From Prevotellaceae bacterium (lineage in GTDB: Bacteria > Bacteroidota > Bacteroidia > Bacteroidales > Bacteroidaceae): a stretch of 64,000 nucleotides of DNA. Below, in pieces: positions 51,916 to 60,900 of this stretch. Where the stretch lies: positions 29,924-93,923 of the forward strand of contig JAQYPT010000073.1 of assembly GCA_028726625.1 (NCBI GenBank), in the 5' to 3' direction. Position numbers and translations under genes: made by a program. Numbering within the stretch: the first letter of the stretch is position 1; every line of letters starts with the position of its first letter. The notes under the pieces are model-generated. The model saw nothing but the letters and a program-made list of their open reading frames with translations, did no database searches and was not told the origin of the DNA.

Positions 51916-52306
51916 ACTGCAGAGCCTGATATTCCTCACTGGTGGGGCTATGATGGTGGTTGGTGCCGGATGCTTCGCCCTGATGTGGCAGCAGAAAATC
52001 GCGTGTTGGATTTACCTTGCGGGCGCTTTGATGTTTGGCGTCATGCAGATGATGCAGGAATACCAAGGCAATAACTTCATCGTGAAGCGGCTGAAGCGCA
52101 TCATGAGTTTGGCCGACATCTTCTTCATCCTGTCAGGTTTCCTGATGGTGGACATGGTCTATCGCTTTCTGCAATCGGCCTTCGACAACTATCTGACGTA
52201 CTATAACACCATTTATAACAAGTGGGTGGTCCTGCTGCTCATTGCGGCTATCTTGGAAGTGTACACCATGCACCGCATTGAACATGAGTTGTCAAAAGAG
52301 GAATAG
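51899..52306 (+). CDS. Four-segment integral membrane protein of unknown function
   Basis: This 135-aa protein has about four hydrophobic segments (SLIFLTGGAMMVVGAGCFALMW, IACWIYLAGALMFGVMQMM, DIFFILSGFLMVDMVYRFL, WVVLLLIAAILEVYTMHRI). The open frame begins at 51863, but ATG 51899 (MKQLNKLQSL) is preferred. It still overlaps the end of the divIC-like gene by 17 bp, so translation is probably coupled. I do not recognise the family. Similar small membrane proteins follow divIC in other Bacteroidales, which would suggest a division or envelope role (inference). Confidence 0.8.
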   Translation: MKQLNKLQSLIFLTGGAMMVVGAGCFALMWQQKIACWIYLAGALMFGVMQMMQEYQGNNFIVKRLKRIMSLADIFFILSGFLMVDMVYRFLQSAFDNYLTYYNTIYNKWVVLLLIAAILEVYTMHRIEHELSKEE

Positions 52307-52373
52307 ATGAGGCTCTGTATTCCAAAAAAATGCTAAAAGGTACCCATAAACAAATTAAATAGCATTAAATAAT

Positions 52374-52480
52374 TTTGTTCACAAACAATACATGTTATCT
52401 TTGCAGAAGATGGGCGGCGCCTCAGCAATTTCAAACAAGCTTGATTGCCTTCGGCTTGCACCATCTTTGCAGAAGATGGG
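52374..52480 (+). repeat. 66-bp promoter repeat pair upstream of the DUF4369 gene
   Basis: TTTG (52374-52377) and TATCTTTG (52396-52403, 18-nt spacing) form a promoter. The 18-bp word ATCTTTGCAGAAGATGGG occurs at 52397-52414 and again at 52463-52480, a period of 66 bp. The interior has a GCGCCTCAGCAAT part, an AAGCTTGATTGC part and a TTCGGCTTGCAC part, the same as at 56.8 kb and, diverged, at 36.4 kb. The -7 word lies in a CATCTT/AAGATG palindrome. Confidence 0.8.
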
Positions 52481-52560
52481 TTGCCAGGATTATGTTTGTA
52501 TGAGGTTTTCCAGAGTGGTTTATCAAGGTGCCTTGAAAGAAACAGAACAAGAATACGTAT

Positions 52561-53358
52561 ATGAATAAGATATTATACCTGCTTATTTCTCTTGTAGCGT
52601 TCACGTCGTGTGCGAATAGCTATCATGTGCAAGGGTCATCCAACGTAACCGACTTGGATGGCAGAATGTTGTACCTCAAGGTGCTGCAAGATAACGATTT
52701 CAAGAACATCGACTCCAGTGAAGTGGTTCACGGGCAGTTTCAGTTCGCAGGAACATTGGATTCGGCTCGCATGGCCAACATCTTCATGGATGACAGGAGT
52801 GTGCTTACTTTCGTGTTGGAAGAGGGCGACATCAATATCAAAATCAACAATACCCAGCAGACAGTGAGCGGCACACCCTTGAATGACAAGCTGTTTAAGT
52901 TCTTCAATGAGTACAATCAGTTGAAGAGTCAACAAGCCGAACTGGTGCATCGGCACGACCAAGCCATCATGAATGGAAGCAACATGGATGTGGTTAACGC
53001 GCAGCTCAATGCTGAGGCAGAAAGTCTGAGTCAGCGGGAAGACCGTCTGGTTACAACCTTTGTGACAGATAATTTCGACAATGTGTTGGGACCAGGAGTG
53101 TTCTTCATGATGACCATGGGCAATCAATATCCCGAGCTGACGCCATGGATTGAGGACATCATGAGTAAGGCTACCAACCAATTCAAGAACGATCCGTACG
53201 TTAAGGATTACTACCAAAAGGCACAGGAGAACGAACAAATCATGAATGGTTTGAAGGATGTGCCTGCTGCAGCCAGTCAATCGGCACCGAACGGACAGCA
53301 GCTTCCACCACCAGCATCACCTGCTGATTTGGCAAAACCTTCGGAAAAGACTGAGTAG
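52561..53358 (+). CDS. DUF4369 lipoprotein
   Basis: This 265-aa protein has a lipoprotein signal (LLISLVAFTSC, Cys17). The N-terminal domain (residues 22-110) is the DUF4369 beta domain that usually precedes a thioredoxin domain: LDGRMLYLKVLQDNDFKNIDSSEVVHGQFQFAGTLDS...VLEEGDINIKI. The helical middle follows, but no thioredoxin CxxC domain is present; the protein ends in a Pro/Ala/Ser-rich tail. So it is a short, thioredoxin-less member, exported and probably membrane-anchored. The role is unknown. It is followed 15 bp later by pyrC. Confidence 0.88.
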   Translation: MNKILYLLISLVAFTSCANSYHVQGSSNVTDLDGRMLYLKVLQDNDFKNIDSSEVVHGQFQFAGTLDSARMANIFMDDRSVLTFVLEEGDINIKINNTQQTVSGTPLNDKLFKFFNEYNQLKSQQAELVHRHDQAIMNGSNMDVVNAQLNAEAESLSQREDRLVTTFVTDNFDNVLGPGVFFMMTMGNQYPELTPWIEDIMSKATNQFKNDPYVKDYYQKAQENEQIMNGLKDVPAAASQSAPNGQQLPPPASPADLAKPSEKTE

Positions 53359-53373
53359 AAACAAACCATAACC

Positions 53374-54699
53374 ATGACAATAGCAATATACGGTGGAACA
53401 ATCGTTAATGAAGGTAGGGCTTTCGAAGGCTCTGTGCTGATTCAAGATGACCGTATCACTTCAATTATTGAAGGTAAGAAAGCTCCCTGTGGCCACTACG
53501 ATAAGCAAGTAGATGCCACAGGGTGTTTCGTATTACCGGGCATCATCGACGAGCATGTGCACTTTCGTGAGCCGGGATTGACGGCAAAAGCCGATATTGA
53601 CAGTGAGAGCCGAGCTGCGGCTTACGGTGGTGTTACATCTTTTTTCGACATGCCTAACACGGTTCCGCAAACTACTTCGCTGGAAACTTTGCTGGCTAAA
53701 CACGAGTTGGGCAGGCAGCATAGCCACGTCAACTATACCTTTATCTTTGGTGCGACCAATCAAAATGCCGACCTCATTCCAACACTCAACCCCCATCAAG
53801 TACCGGCCATCAAGCTGTTCATGGGTGCCAGTACTGGCAATATGTTGGTAGACAGGCGGGAAACCTTAGAGCAAATCTTCCGTACTTGTCCATTTCCCAT
53901 CATTGCGCATTGCGAAGATTCAACCCTCATCAACGCCAACATGCAGGCTTACAAACAGCGGTTGGGGGAGCAGGTGGATATCTCTTTGCATCCCATCATA
54001 CGCAGTGAGGCAGCATGTTACAAGTCGACAGCGTTGGCAGTGGCATTGGCAAAGAAGTATGGAACACGTCTGCATGTGGCTCATCTCACCACTGCGAAGG
54101 AGCTAACGTTCTTTGGTAGCGATGACAACATCACCGCCGAAGCCGTGATACCACATTTGATGTTCTATGATGATGATTATAAAACCCTGAAAAGTCTCAT
54201 CAAATGCAACCCTGCCATCAAGACAAAAGCCGACCGTGAGGCACTAAGAAGGGCGCTCACCACAGGAGAAATCCATACCGTAGCGACCGACCACGCACCT
54301 CATTTGCTGCCCGATAAGCAGGGAGGAGCATGCACTGCCGCTTCTGGCATGCCCATGGTGCAATTCTCTTTACCCACAATGTTGGAGTTGGTAGATGCAG
54401 GTGTGCTCACTATTGAGCGTTTGGTCACGTTGATGAGTCATCATCCAGCCCTGTTGTTCGACGTGAACGAACGTGGGTTCTTGCGCAAAAATTACAAAGC
54501 CGACATCACCATCGTCAAGCCAAACATGCCTTGGACGGTGACCGAATCCGTGATTCAGAGCAAGTGTAAGTGGAGTCCAATGGCGGGACACACCTATCAA
54601 TGGAAGGTCATGCAGACCTTCTGCAATGGTCATCTGGTCTATGATGATGGCGTGTTTGACGAGGATTATCGGGGTGAAGCCTTGTGTTTCCGGCGATAG
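53374..54699 (+). CDS. pyrC: Dihydroorotase
   Basis: This 441-aa amidohydrolase catalyses the third step of pyrimidine synthesis (carbamoyl-aspartate to dihydroorotate). The metal site has HVHFREPG (His61, His63), the carboxylated Lys at 147 in AIKLFMGASTGNM, two further His in AHCEDS and HVAHLTT, and the catalytic Asp in VATDHAPH. An allantoinase is the alternative with the same fold. The HVHFREPG and IKLFMGAS contexts and the absence of purine catabolic neighbours favour dihydroorotase. It follows the DUF4369 gene closely and begins a plus-strand run of four genes. Confidence 0.9.
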   Translation: MTIAIYGGTIVNEGRAFEGSVLIQDDRITSIIEGKKAPCGHYDKQVDATGCFVLPGIIDEHVHFREPGLTAKADIDSESRAAAYGGVTSFFDMPNTVPQTTSLETLLAKHELGRQHSHVNYTFIFGATNQNADLIPTLNPHQVPAIKLFMGASTGNMLVDRRETLEQIFRTCPFPIIAHCEDSTLINANMQAYKQRLGEQVDISLHPIIRSEAACYKSTALAVALAKKYGTRLHVAHLTTAKELTFFGSDDNITAEAVIPHLMFYDDDYKTLKSLIKCNPAIKTKADREALRRALTTGEIHTVATDHAPHLLPDKQGGACTAASGMPMVQFSLPTMLELVDAGVLTIERLVTLMSHHPALLFDVNERGFLRKNYKADITIVKPNMPWTVTESVIQSKCKWSPMAGHTYQWKVMQTFCNGHLVYDDGVFDEDYRGEALCFRR

Positions 54700-54752
54700 C
54701 TTTTATCCGCAGTCCACTCATTCAATAGCTTATCTGTTGCCACATCGACCCT

Positions 54753-55922
54753 ATGATTGCAAGAATATTCATCTTTCTTCTCTTTCTCATCATCCTTCCG
54801 GATGTGTATCTTGACCTGCATTACCTGCGGAAGAAGAAAAAATACACCTGGTGGAAGCGCCTTTTATGGTGGCTTCCCGCTCTCTTGATGCTGGCTTACA
54901 CCATCAAGATGGCCATCGAACCTAACTTCATCCCCGACAATCCGGCTTGGATTGACAACTATCTGTTGCTGCTTTGCCTGCTCATCGTGCCCAAAGCGAT
55001 GTTTTCCATCTGTTCGGTTATCGGACTGTTCTTTTGCCGATTGCGCAAAAAACGCCGCAACTGGGGCAACTTGGTGGGACTCGTTCTGAGTTTGTTGCTC
55101 ATCTATATTTTTGTTTATGGGTCTACCTTTGGCATCAGAAAACTGAAAGTGAAACATGTAGAGGTAACCTTCAAGGACCTACCTGCATCGTTTGATGGCT
55201 ATCGCATCGTGCATTGGTCTGATGCGCATGTGGGGAGTTATCTCAAATCACGCCGACCTATCTTGGAACGAGCCGTGGACAGTATTCGGGCACAGCAAGC
55301 CGACATGGTGGTCTTCACGGGTGACTTGCAAAATCTGCAACCCTCAGAACTCTATCCGTTTGTAGGACTTTTTAAATCCATCAAGGCAAAAGATGGCGTA
55401 TATTCCGTTCTGGGAAACCATGATTACAGCGGATATATCCATGCCGATGCCGCCGTCAAGGTGGCCAATGAGCGTGAAACCATTTCGCGTCAGCGACAAT
55501 GTGGATGGACAGTCTTACTGAACGAGAATCGTTCCGTCTACAGAGGACGCGATTCCATCGTCATCGCTGGCGGCGAGAACGATGGACTTCCACCGCATCC
55601 GATGCGTGGCGACATCCATCAAACCTTGCGAGGTGTCGGCGATGATGCTTTCGTTGTGATGCTGCAACACGATCCATCGGCATGGCGACGGCACATCCTA
55701 CCCAAGTCGAAAGCACAACTCACGCTCAGTGGACACACCCATGGCGGACAGATAAGTGTGATGGGTTTTCGTCCCTCCAAGTTCAAGTATCCCGAAGACT
55801 GGGGGCTTTACCATGAAGGCAACCGTTTTCTTTATGTGACAGCCGGGCTGGGTGGACTCGTTCCTTTTCGCTTTGGTGTGCCGGCAGAAATAGTCGTCAT
55901 CACCCTGCATCGGCAGAAATAA
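54753..55922 (+). CDS. Membrane-anchored metallophosphoesterase
   Basis: This 389-aa protein has about four N-terminal membrane segments (residues 2-22, 39-55, 70-95, 104-122). A calcineurin-like phosphoesterase domain follows: HWSDAHVGS, FTGDLQN, VLGNHDYSG, MLQHDPSAW and LSGHTHGGQISV give the two-metal site in order. The domain probably faces the cell exterior. Related YaeI/YkuE-type enzymes act on lipid phosphates such as UDP-diacylglucosamine or phospholipids. That would fit the PlsC gene 19 bp downstream, but the substrate is not shown by sequence. Confidence 0.9.
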   Translation: MIARIFIFLLFLIILPDVYLDLHYLRKKKKYTWWKRLLWWLPALLMLAYTIKMAIEPNFIPDNPAWIDNYLLLLCLLIVPKAMFSICSVIGLFFCRLRKKRRNWGNLVGLVLSLLLIYIFVYGSTFGIRKLKVKHVEVTFKDLPASFDGYRIVHWSDAHVGSYLKSRRPILERAVDSIRAQQADMVVFTGDLQNLQPSELYPFVGLFKSIKAKDGVYSVLGNHDYSGYIHADAAVKVANERETISRQRQCGWTVLLNENRSVYRGRDSIVIAGGENDGLPPHPMRGDIHQTLRGVGDDAFVVMLQHDPSAWRRHILPKSKAQLTLSGHTHGGQISVMGFRPSKFKYPEDWGLYHEGNRFLYVTAGLGGLVPFRFGVPAEIVVITLHRQK

Positions 55923-55940
55923 TCAGAAAAAACAGGACGT

Positions 55941-56699
55941 ATGAAATATCTGTACCGCATCTATCAATTGTTCATCGCAGCACCCATCATTGCTGTCTTC
56001 ACCCTGCTCACGGCATTGGTCGTCACCATTGGTTGTACGCTTGGTAACGGACATTTCTGGGGTTATTATCCCGGACGATGGTGGGGGCGGCTGGTTGTTC
56101 GTGTTCTGCTGTTACCCGTGAAGGTAGAAGGACGTGGGCATCTGGAGCCGAAACGTTCTTATGTCTTCGTTAGCAATCATCAAGGGGCTTTCGACATCTT
56201 CCTGATTTATGGATTCTTAGGGCGCAATTTCAAGTGGATGATGAAGCATCAACTGCGCAAGATGCCGTTTATCGGACGCGCTTGTGCGGCGGCACACCAT
56301 ATTTTTGTTGACAAACGCAGTCCCAGTAAGGTCAAAGAAACCTACGATAAGGCGCGCGAGACGTTGCAAGATGGCATGTCACTCGTGGTTTTTCCAGAGG
56401 GTTCGCGCACGTTCACGGGCCACATGGCTACTTTTAAGCGGGGGGCTTTCATGCTGGCCAACGACCTTCAACTGCCCGTTGTGCCATTGACCATCAACGG
56501 ATCTTTCAACGTTATGCCTCGCATGCGCGACATGAAATGGGTTTCCTGGCACCCTTTGCGTCTGACTATTCACGAGCCTATCGCACCAAAGACGCTGGAT
56601 GCTGGGCATATCAGTCAAACCATCGACGAGAGCTATCAAGCCATCATGAGTGCTCTGGCTCCCGAATATCAGGGTTTTGTCGAGAATCCTGACCAGTGA
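55941..56699 (+). CDS. plsC: 1-acyl-sn-glycerol-3-phosphate acyltransferase
   Basis: This 252-aa membrane enzyme has an N-terminal hydrophobic helix (IAAPIIAVFTLLTALVVTIGC). The four acyltransferase blocks follow: NHQGAFD (His80, Asp85), the FKWMMKHQLRKMPFIGR block, FPEGSRT with its arginine, and VVPLTINGS. It adds the second acyl chain in phosphatidate synthesis, feeding CdsA. The gene follows the phosphoesterase after 19 bp, so the two are probably co-transcribed. Confidence 0.94.
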   Translation: MKYLYRIYQLFIAAPIIAVFTLLTALVVTIGCTLGNGHFWGYYPGRWWGRLVVRVLLLPVKVEGRGHLEPKRSYVFVSNHQGAFDIFLIYGFLGRNFKWMMKHQLRKMPFIGRACAAAHHIFVDKRSPSKVKETYDKARETLQDGMSLVVFPEGSRTFTGHMATFKRGAFMLANDLQLPVVPLTINGSFNVMPRMRDMKWVSWHPLRLTIHEPIAPKTLDAGHISQTIDESYQAIMSALAPEYQGFVENPDQ

Positions 56700-56748
56700 A
56701 CGGCATGTGCGACAACAACTGCCGATTGTAAAAATGCCGTGAAATGTT

Positions 56749-56905
56749 TTTGCATATCACACTAATTCCACTACCTTTGCATAAGGTAGGCATCGCCTTA
56801 GCAATTCCAAGCAAGCTTGATTGCGTTCGGCTCGCACTACCTTTGCAAAAGACAGGCATCGCCTCAGCAATCTCAAGTCAGCTTGATTGCGTTTGGCTCG
56901 CACTC
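56749..56905 (+). repeat. 66-bp promoter repeat pair upstream of the GT2 gene
   Basis: TTTG (56749-56752) and TACCTTTG (56772-56779, 19-nt spacing) form a promoter. The unit from 56771 (CTACCTTTGCATAAGGTAGG) is repeated from 56837 with the same 66-bp period, each unit ending in a TTGATTGC...GGCTCGCAC part. A decayed third start appears at 56903. In unit 1 the -7 box is in a perfect CTACCTT/AAGGTAG palindrome with loop TGCAT. The start codon of the GT2 gene is 40 bp further on. Confidence 0.85.
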
Positions 56906-56944
56906 ATTTTTCACCACATCTTGAACCCATAAAATAATAAAACT

Positions 56945-57697
56945 ATGAACAAAACCGACAGCATCGTCATCATTCCGACGTACAATGAGAAAGAGAACAT
57001 GGAGAAAATCATCCGTGCCGTCTTCGCATTGGATAAGTGTTTTCACATCCTGGTCATCGATGACGGCAGTCCTGACGGCACCGCAGCCATCGTTCATCGG
57101 CTGATGCAAACCGAGTTCGCCGACCGGTTGTTCATCATCGAGCGATCGGGTAAACTGGGGTTGGGTACGGCTTACATCACTGGATTCAAGTGGGCGCTGC
57201 AACATCAATACGACTATATCTTCGAGATGGATGCCGACTTCAGTCACGACCCCAATGACCTTCCGCGCCTGTATGCCGCGTGTCACGACGAGGGATACGA
57301 CCTTTCCATTGGTTCTCGTTATGTCAGTGGCGTGAATGTGGTGAACTGGCCCATCGGAAGAGTGTTGATGAGTTATTTCGCATCCAAGTATGTGCGGTTG
57401 GTGACAGGCTTCAACGTGCATGATACCACGGCCGGATTTAAGTGTTACAAGCGTCGTGTGCTTGAAACAATTCCATTAGATGAGGTACGTTTCAAGGGCT
57501 ATGGCTTCCAGATTGAGATGAAGTACACCGCCTATAAGATAGGGTTCAAAATCAAAGAGGTGCCAGTTGTTTTCGTCAATCGTCGTGAGGGCGTAAGCAA
57601 GATGAGTGGCGGCATCTTTGGAGAGGCCTTTTTTGGCGTGATGCGTTTGCGCTTAGATGGCTGGTTGCGCAAATATCCGCCCATGCCCAAGGATTGA
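56945..57697 (+). CDS. Polyprenol-phosphate mannosyltransferase-like GT2 glycosyltransferase
   Basis: This 250-aa cytoplasmic or membrane-associated glycosyltransferase has the GT-A start IVIIPTYNEKENMEKIIRAVF, DDGSPDGTAAIV, the DxD-type motif EMDADFSHDPNDLPRL, and DTTAGFKCYKRRVLETI. It closely follows the dolichyl/polyprenyl-phosphate mannose synthase pattern (single domain, no membrane extension). It should transfer a sugar from a nucleotide donor to a polyprenyl phosphate carrier, for later use in the periplasm. The sugar is not certain. It has its own doubled promoter repeat. Confidence 0.9.
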   Translation: MNKTDSIVIIPTYNEKENMEKIIRAVFALDKCFHILVIDDGSPDGTAAIVHRLMQTEFADRLFIIERSGKLGLGTAYITGFKWALQHQYDYIFEMDADFSHDPNDLPRLYAACHDEGYDLSIGSRYVSGVNVVNWPIGRVLMSYFASKYVRLVTGFNVHDTTAGFKCYKRRVLETIPLDEVRFKGYGFQIEMKYTAYKIGFKIKEVPVVFVNRREGVSKMSGGIFGEAFFGVMRLRLDGWLRKYPPMPKD

Positions 57698-57750
57698 GCT
57701 GACTCGCCTAATGGTAACCTCTTGATTTACAATTCGCTGCAGGTCATGAA

Positions 57751-57840
57751 CGAATAGCATTGACTTTGGTCACCAAAAGCATTGACTTTGCCTGCCAATC
57801 TCATTGACTTTGCACTCTAAAGTCAATGGGTTTGGCAGAC
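57751..57840. repeat. 22-bp-period degenerate array C (4 units)
   Basis: Cores GCAT, GCAT, TCAT and TCAA lie at 57757, 57779, 57801 and 57823, exactly 22 bp apart. The first three units share CATTGACTTTG. The array ends 20 bp before the mfd promoter. Confidence 0.85.
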
Positions 57841-57860
57841 CGTCTGATATTGCTCATGCT

Positions 57861-57895
57861 TTTGTCCATTATTCCAGCTTATTTCATTACCTTTG
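57861..57895 (+). promoter_or_regulatory. Promoter of mfd
   Basis: TTTG (57861-57864) is followed after 23 nt by TACCTTTG (57888-57895). The start of transcription should be near 57902, which decides the mfd start codon. Confidence 0.6.
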
Positions 57896-57914
57896 TATGC
57901 TCAACGCATTTGCG

Positions 57915-60900
57915 ATGAATATACAAGACATTCAACAACTATATGGAGCGTCTCCACAAGCTGGTGCGCTTCGAAAAGCACTGGAAGACAAGTCGGTTAA
58001 GACCGTTTTCCTGCAAGGACTCATGGCCTCTGCCGCCCCTATGCTGTTCGCCGGAATGGCCAAACAGCTGTCCAAAACCATTCTTTTCATTCTACAGGAT
58101 GCCGATGAGGCAGGCTATTTCTATCACGACCTGACGCAGGCGCTTGGCAATCAGCAGGTGCTGTATTTCCCATCGTCATACCGTAGGGCCGTGAAGTATG
58201 GGCAACGTGATGCCGCCAACGAGATATTGCGTACCGAAGTATTGTCCAAGCTGGCGGCGGGCAAGCCTCTTTACATCGTCACCTCACCCGAATCGCTCTG
58301 CGAACTGGTGGTGTCCAAGCAAAAACTGAACGAGGGTACCATCAAGTTGAACGTGGGACAGACGGTCGACCTCATGCAACTGAAAAAAATCTTGTTGACT
58401 TTTGGGTTTCAAGAGGTGGACTATGTGTATGAACCTGGTCAGTTTGCCGTGCGCGGGAGCATAGTAGACGTCTATTCATTTAGCAGCGAATGGCCTTTGC
58501 GAATCGACTTTTTTGGCGATGAGGTGGATACCATTCGCACATTTGACGTACAAGACCAGTTGTCTAAGGACAAGCAGACGGCTATAGAAATCGTACCTCA
58601 ATTGGCCATCGCGGCCAGTGAAAAAGTGCCGTTCCTGCACTTCTTACCCGCAAACGCGCTGTTGGTGATGAAAGATTTCACCTACGTTCACGACACCATT
58701 GACCGTGTATACAATGAAGGTTTTGCATCGCAGGTGGTTCAAGAGCGCATGGAAGGAGCCACAGAGGTGGAGCAACAGGAGATTATTCGCACGCTGCGAA
58801 GAGAGCAACAACTGATTACGGAACGGCAATTCGCACACGATGTGGCTGGCTTTCAATGTATCCAGTTTGGACAGCAACCATCCATCACGCCGCAGGCCAC
58901 CATCACCTTCAGCATCACGCCGCAACCTTTGTTTCATAAGAACTTTGACTTGTTGCGCCAAACTTTTGAAGACTATGCGCTGCAAGGGTACAGTCTGTAC
59001 ATCTTTGCCGAGAGCAAGAAGCAGGTAGAACGACTTCGTGAGATATTAGGGGCTACGCCCGATGTCGCCCTGCGTGACGATAATGGCGCCCCAAGAACAT
59101 CATCCCGGCTCCAAGAGCCGCTCTCTTTGAAAGGCACGGGCGATGCTTCGCTGCATGAAGGGTTCGTGGACAACAACCTGAAGATATGCTGTTTTACCGA
59201 TCATCAGATATTCGAACGCTTTCACAAATACAACCTCAAGTCGGATAAGGCGCGCTCAGGCAAGATGGCACTCACGCTCAAAGAACTTCAGGAGATGGAG
59301 CCTGGCGACTTTATCGTGCATGTTGATTTTGGTATTGGTAAGTTTGGAGGTTTGGTGCGAGTTCCTACAGGCAATACGTACCAAGAGATGATTCGCATCA
59401 TCTATCAGCGAGGCGACATTGTAGATGTTTCGATACATGCGCTGTATAAAATCTCCAAGTATCGTCGTAGCGACACTGGCGAACCTCCTCGTTTGTCTAC
59501 ATTGGGGACAGGTGCGTGGGAACGGCTCAAGGAGAAGACCAAGAAGCGCATCAAGGACATTGCGCGCGATCTTATCAAGTTGTATGCCAAGCGTCGGCAT
59601 GAAAAGGGATTTTCTTTCAGTGCCGATAACTATATGCAGCAAGAGCTGGAGGCCAGTTTCCTGTATGAGGACACCCCCGACCAGGTAAAGGCCACGGCAG
59701 AAGTAAAAGCAGATATGGAAAAAGCTCGTCCCATGGACCGTTTGGTGTGTGGTGATGTAGGATTCGGCAAGACGGAGGTGGCCATTCGTGCAGCGTTCAA
59801 GGCCGCTTGCGACTCCAAGCAGGTGGCTGTGTTGGTGCCAACCACGGTGTTGGCATTCCAGCATTACAAGACTTTCCAAGAGCGGTTGCGTGGCATGCCC
59901 GTGCGAGTGGATTATCTGTCGCGCGCTCGAAGTGCCAAACAGACCCGTCAGGTGTTGGAGGATTTGGCTGCAGGACGTATTGACATCATCATCGGGACGC
60001 ACAAGTTGATTGGCAAGTCGGTGAAGTGGCACGACTTAGGTTTGCTCATCATCGACGAGGAACAGAAGTTCGGCGTGTCCACAAAGGAAAAGCTTCGCAA
60101 GCTGAAGACCAACGTCGACACGCTTACGATGTCGGCAACGCCCATTCCTCGCACTCTGCAATTCTCGTTAATGGGTGCCCGCGACATGAGCGTGATGCGC
60201 ACGCCGCCACCCAATCGCTATCCCATTCACACAGAGATTGGTGTTTATGGACATGAAATCATTTCCGATGCCATCAACTTTGAGATGAGTAGAAACGGGC
60301 AAGTGTATTTTGTGAACGACCGTATCTCTACGCTGCCCGAGATTGAGAAGATGATTCTAAAATATGTACCCGATTGCCGTGTGGCGATTGGGCATGGACA
60401 GATGCCGCCCGAACAGTTGGAGAACATCCTCATTGGCTTCATGAATCACGACTATGACGTGCTGCTTTCGACGTCTATTATCGAGAACGGAATTGATATC
60501 AGCAATGCCAACACCATCATCATCAACAATGCTCATCGCATCGGATTGTCTGACCTTCACCAGATGCGGGGGCGTGTGGGGCGAAGCAATCGCAAAGCCT
60601 TTTGCTATCTGTTGGCACCCCCCAAATCGGTTCTTACACCCGAAGCACGCCGACGTCTCGAAGCGCTTGAAACGTTCTCTGAATTAGGTAGCGGGTTCAA
60701 CATCGCCATGCAAGACTTGGATATCCGTGGGGCAGGAAATCTCTTAGGGGCAGAACAGAGCGGTTTTATGGAAGATTTGGGGTACGAAACCTATCAGAAA
60801 ATCCTTTCGCAAGCCGTCACCGAGCTGCGAAACGACGAGTTCAGCGACCTGTATGAAGAATCTATTGCAAGTGGAGAAGTGGTGTCTGGAGCCGATTTCG

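Noticed and set aside
57751..57840. CRISPR array, because of regular short units
   Set aside because: The units vary at most positions, there is no constant repeat alternating with unique spacers, the period is only 22 bp, and no cas gene is present.
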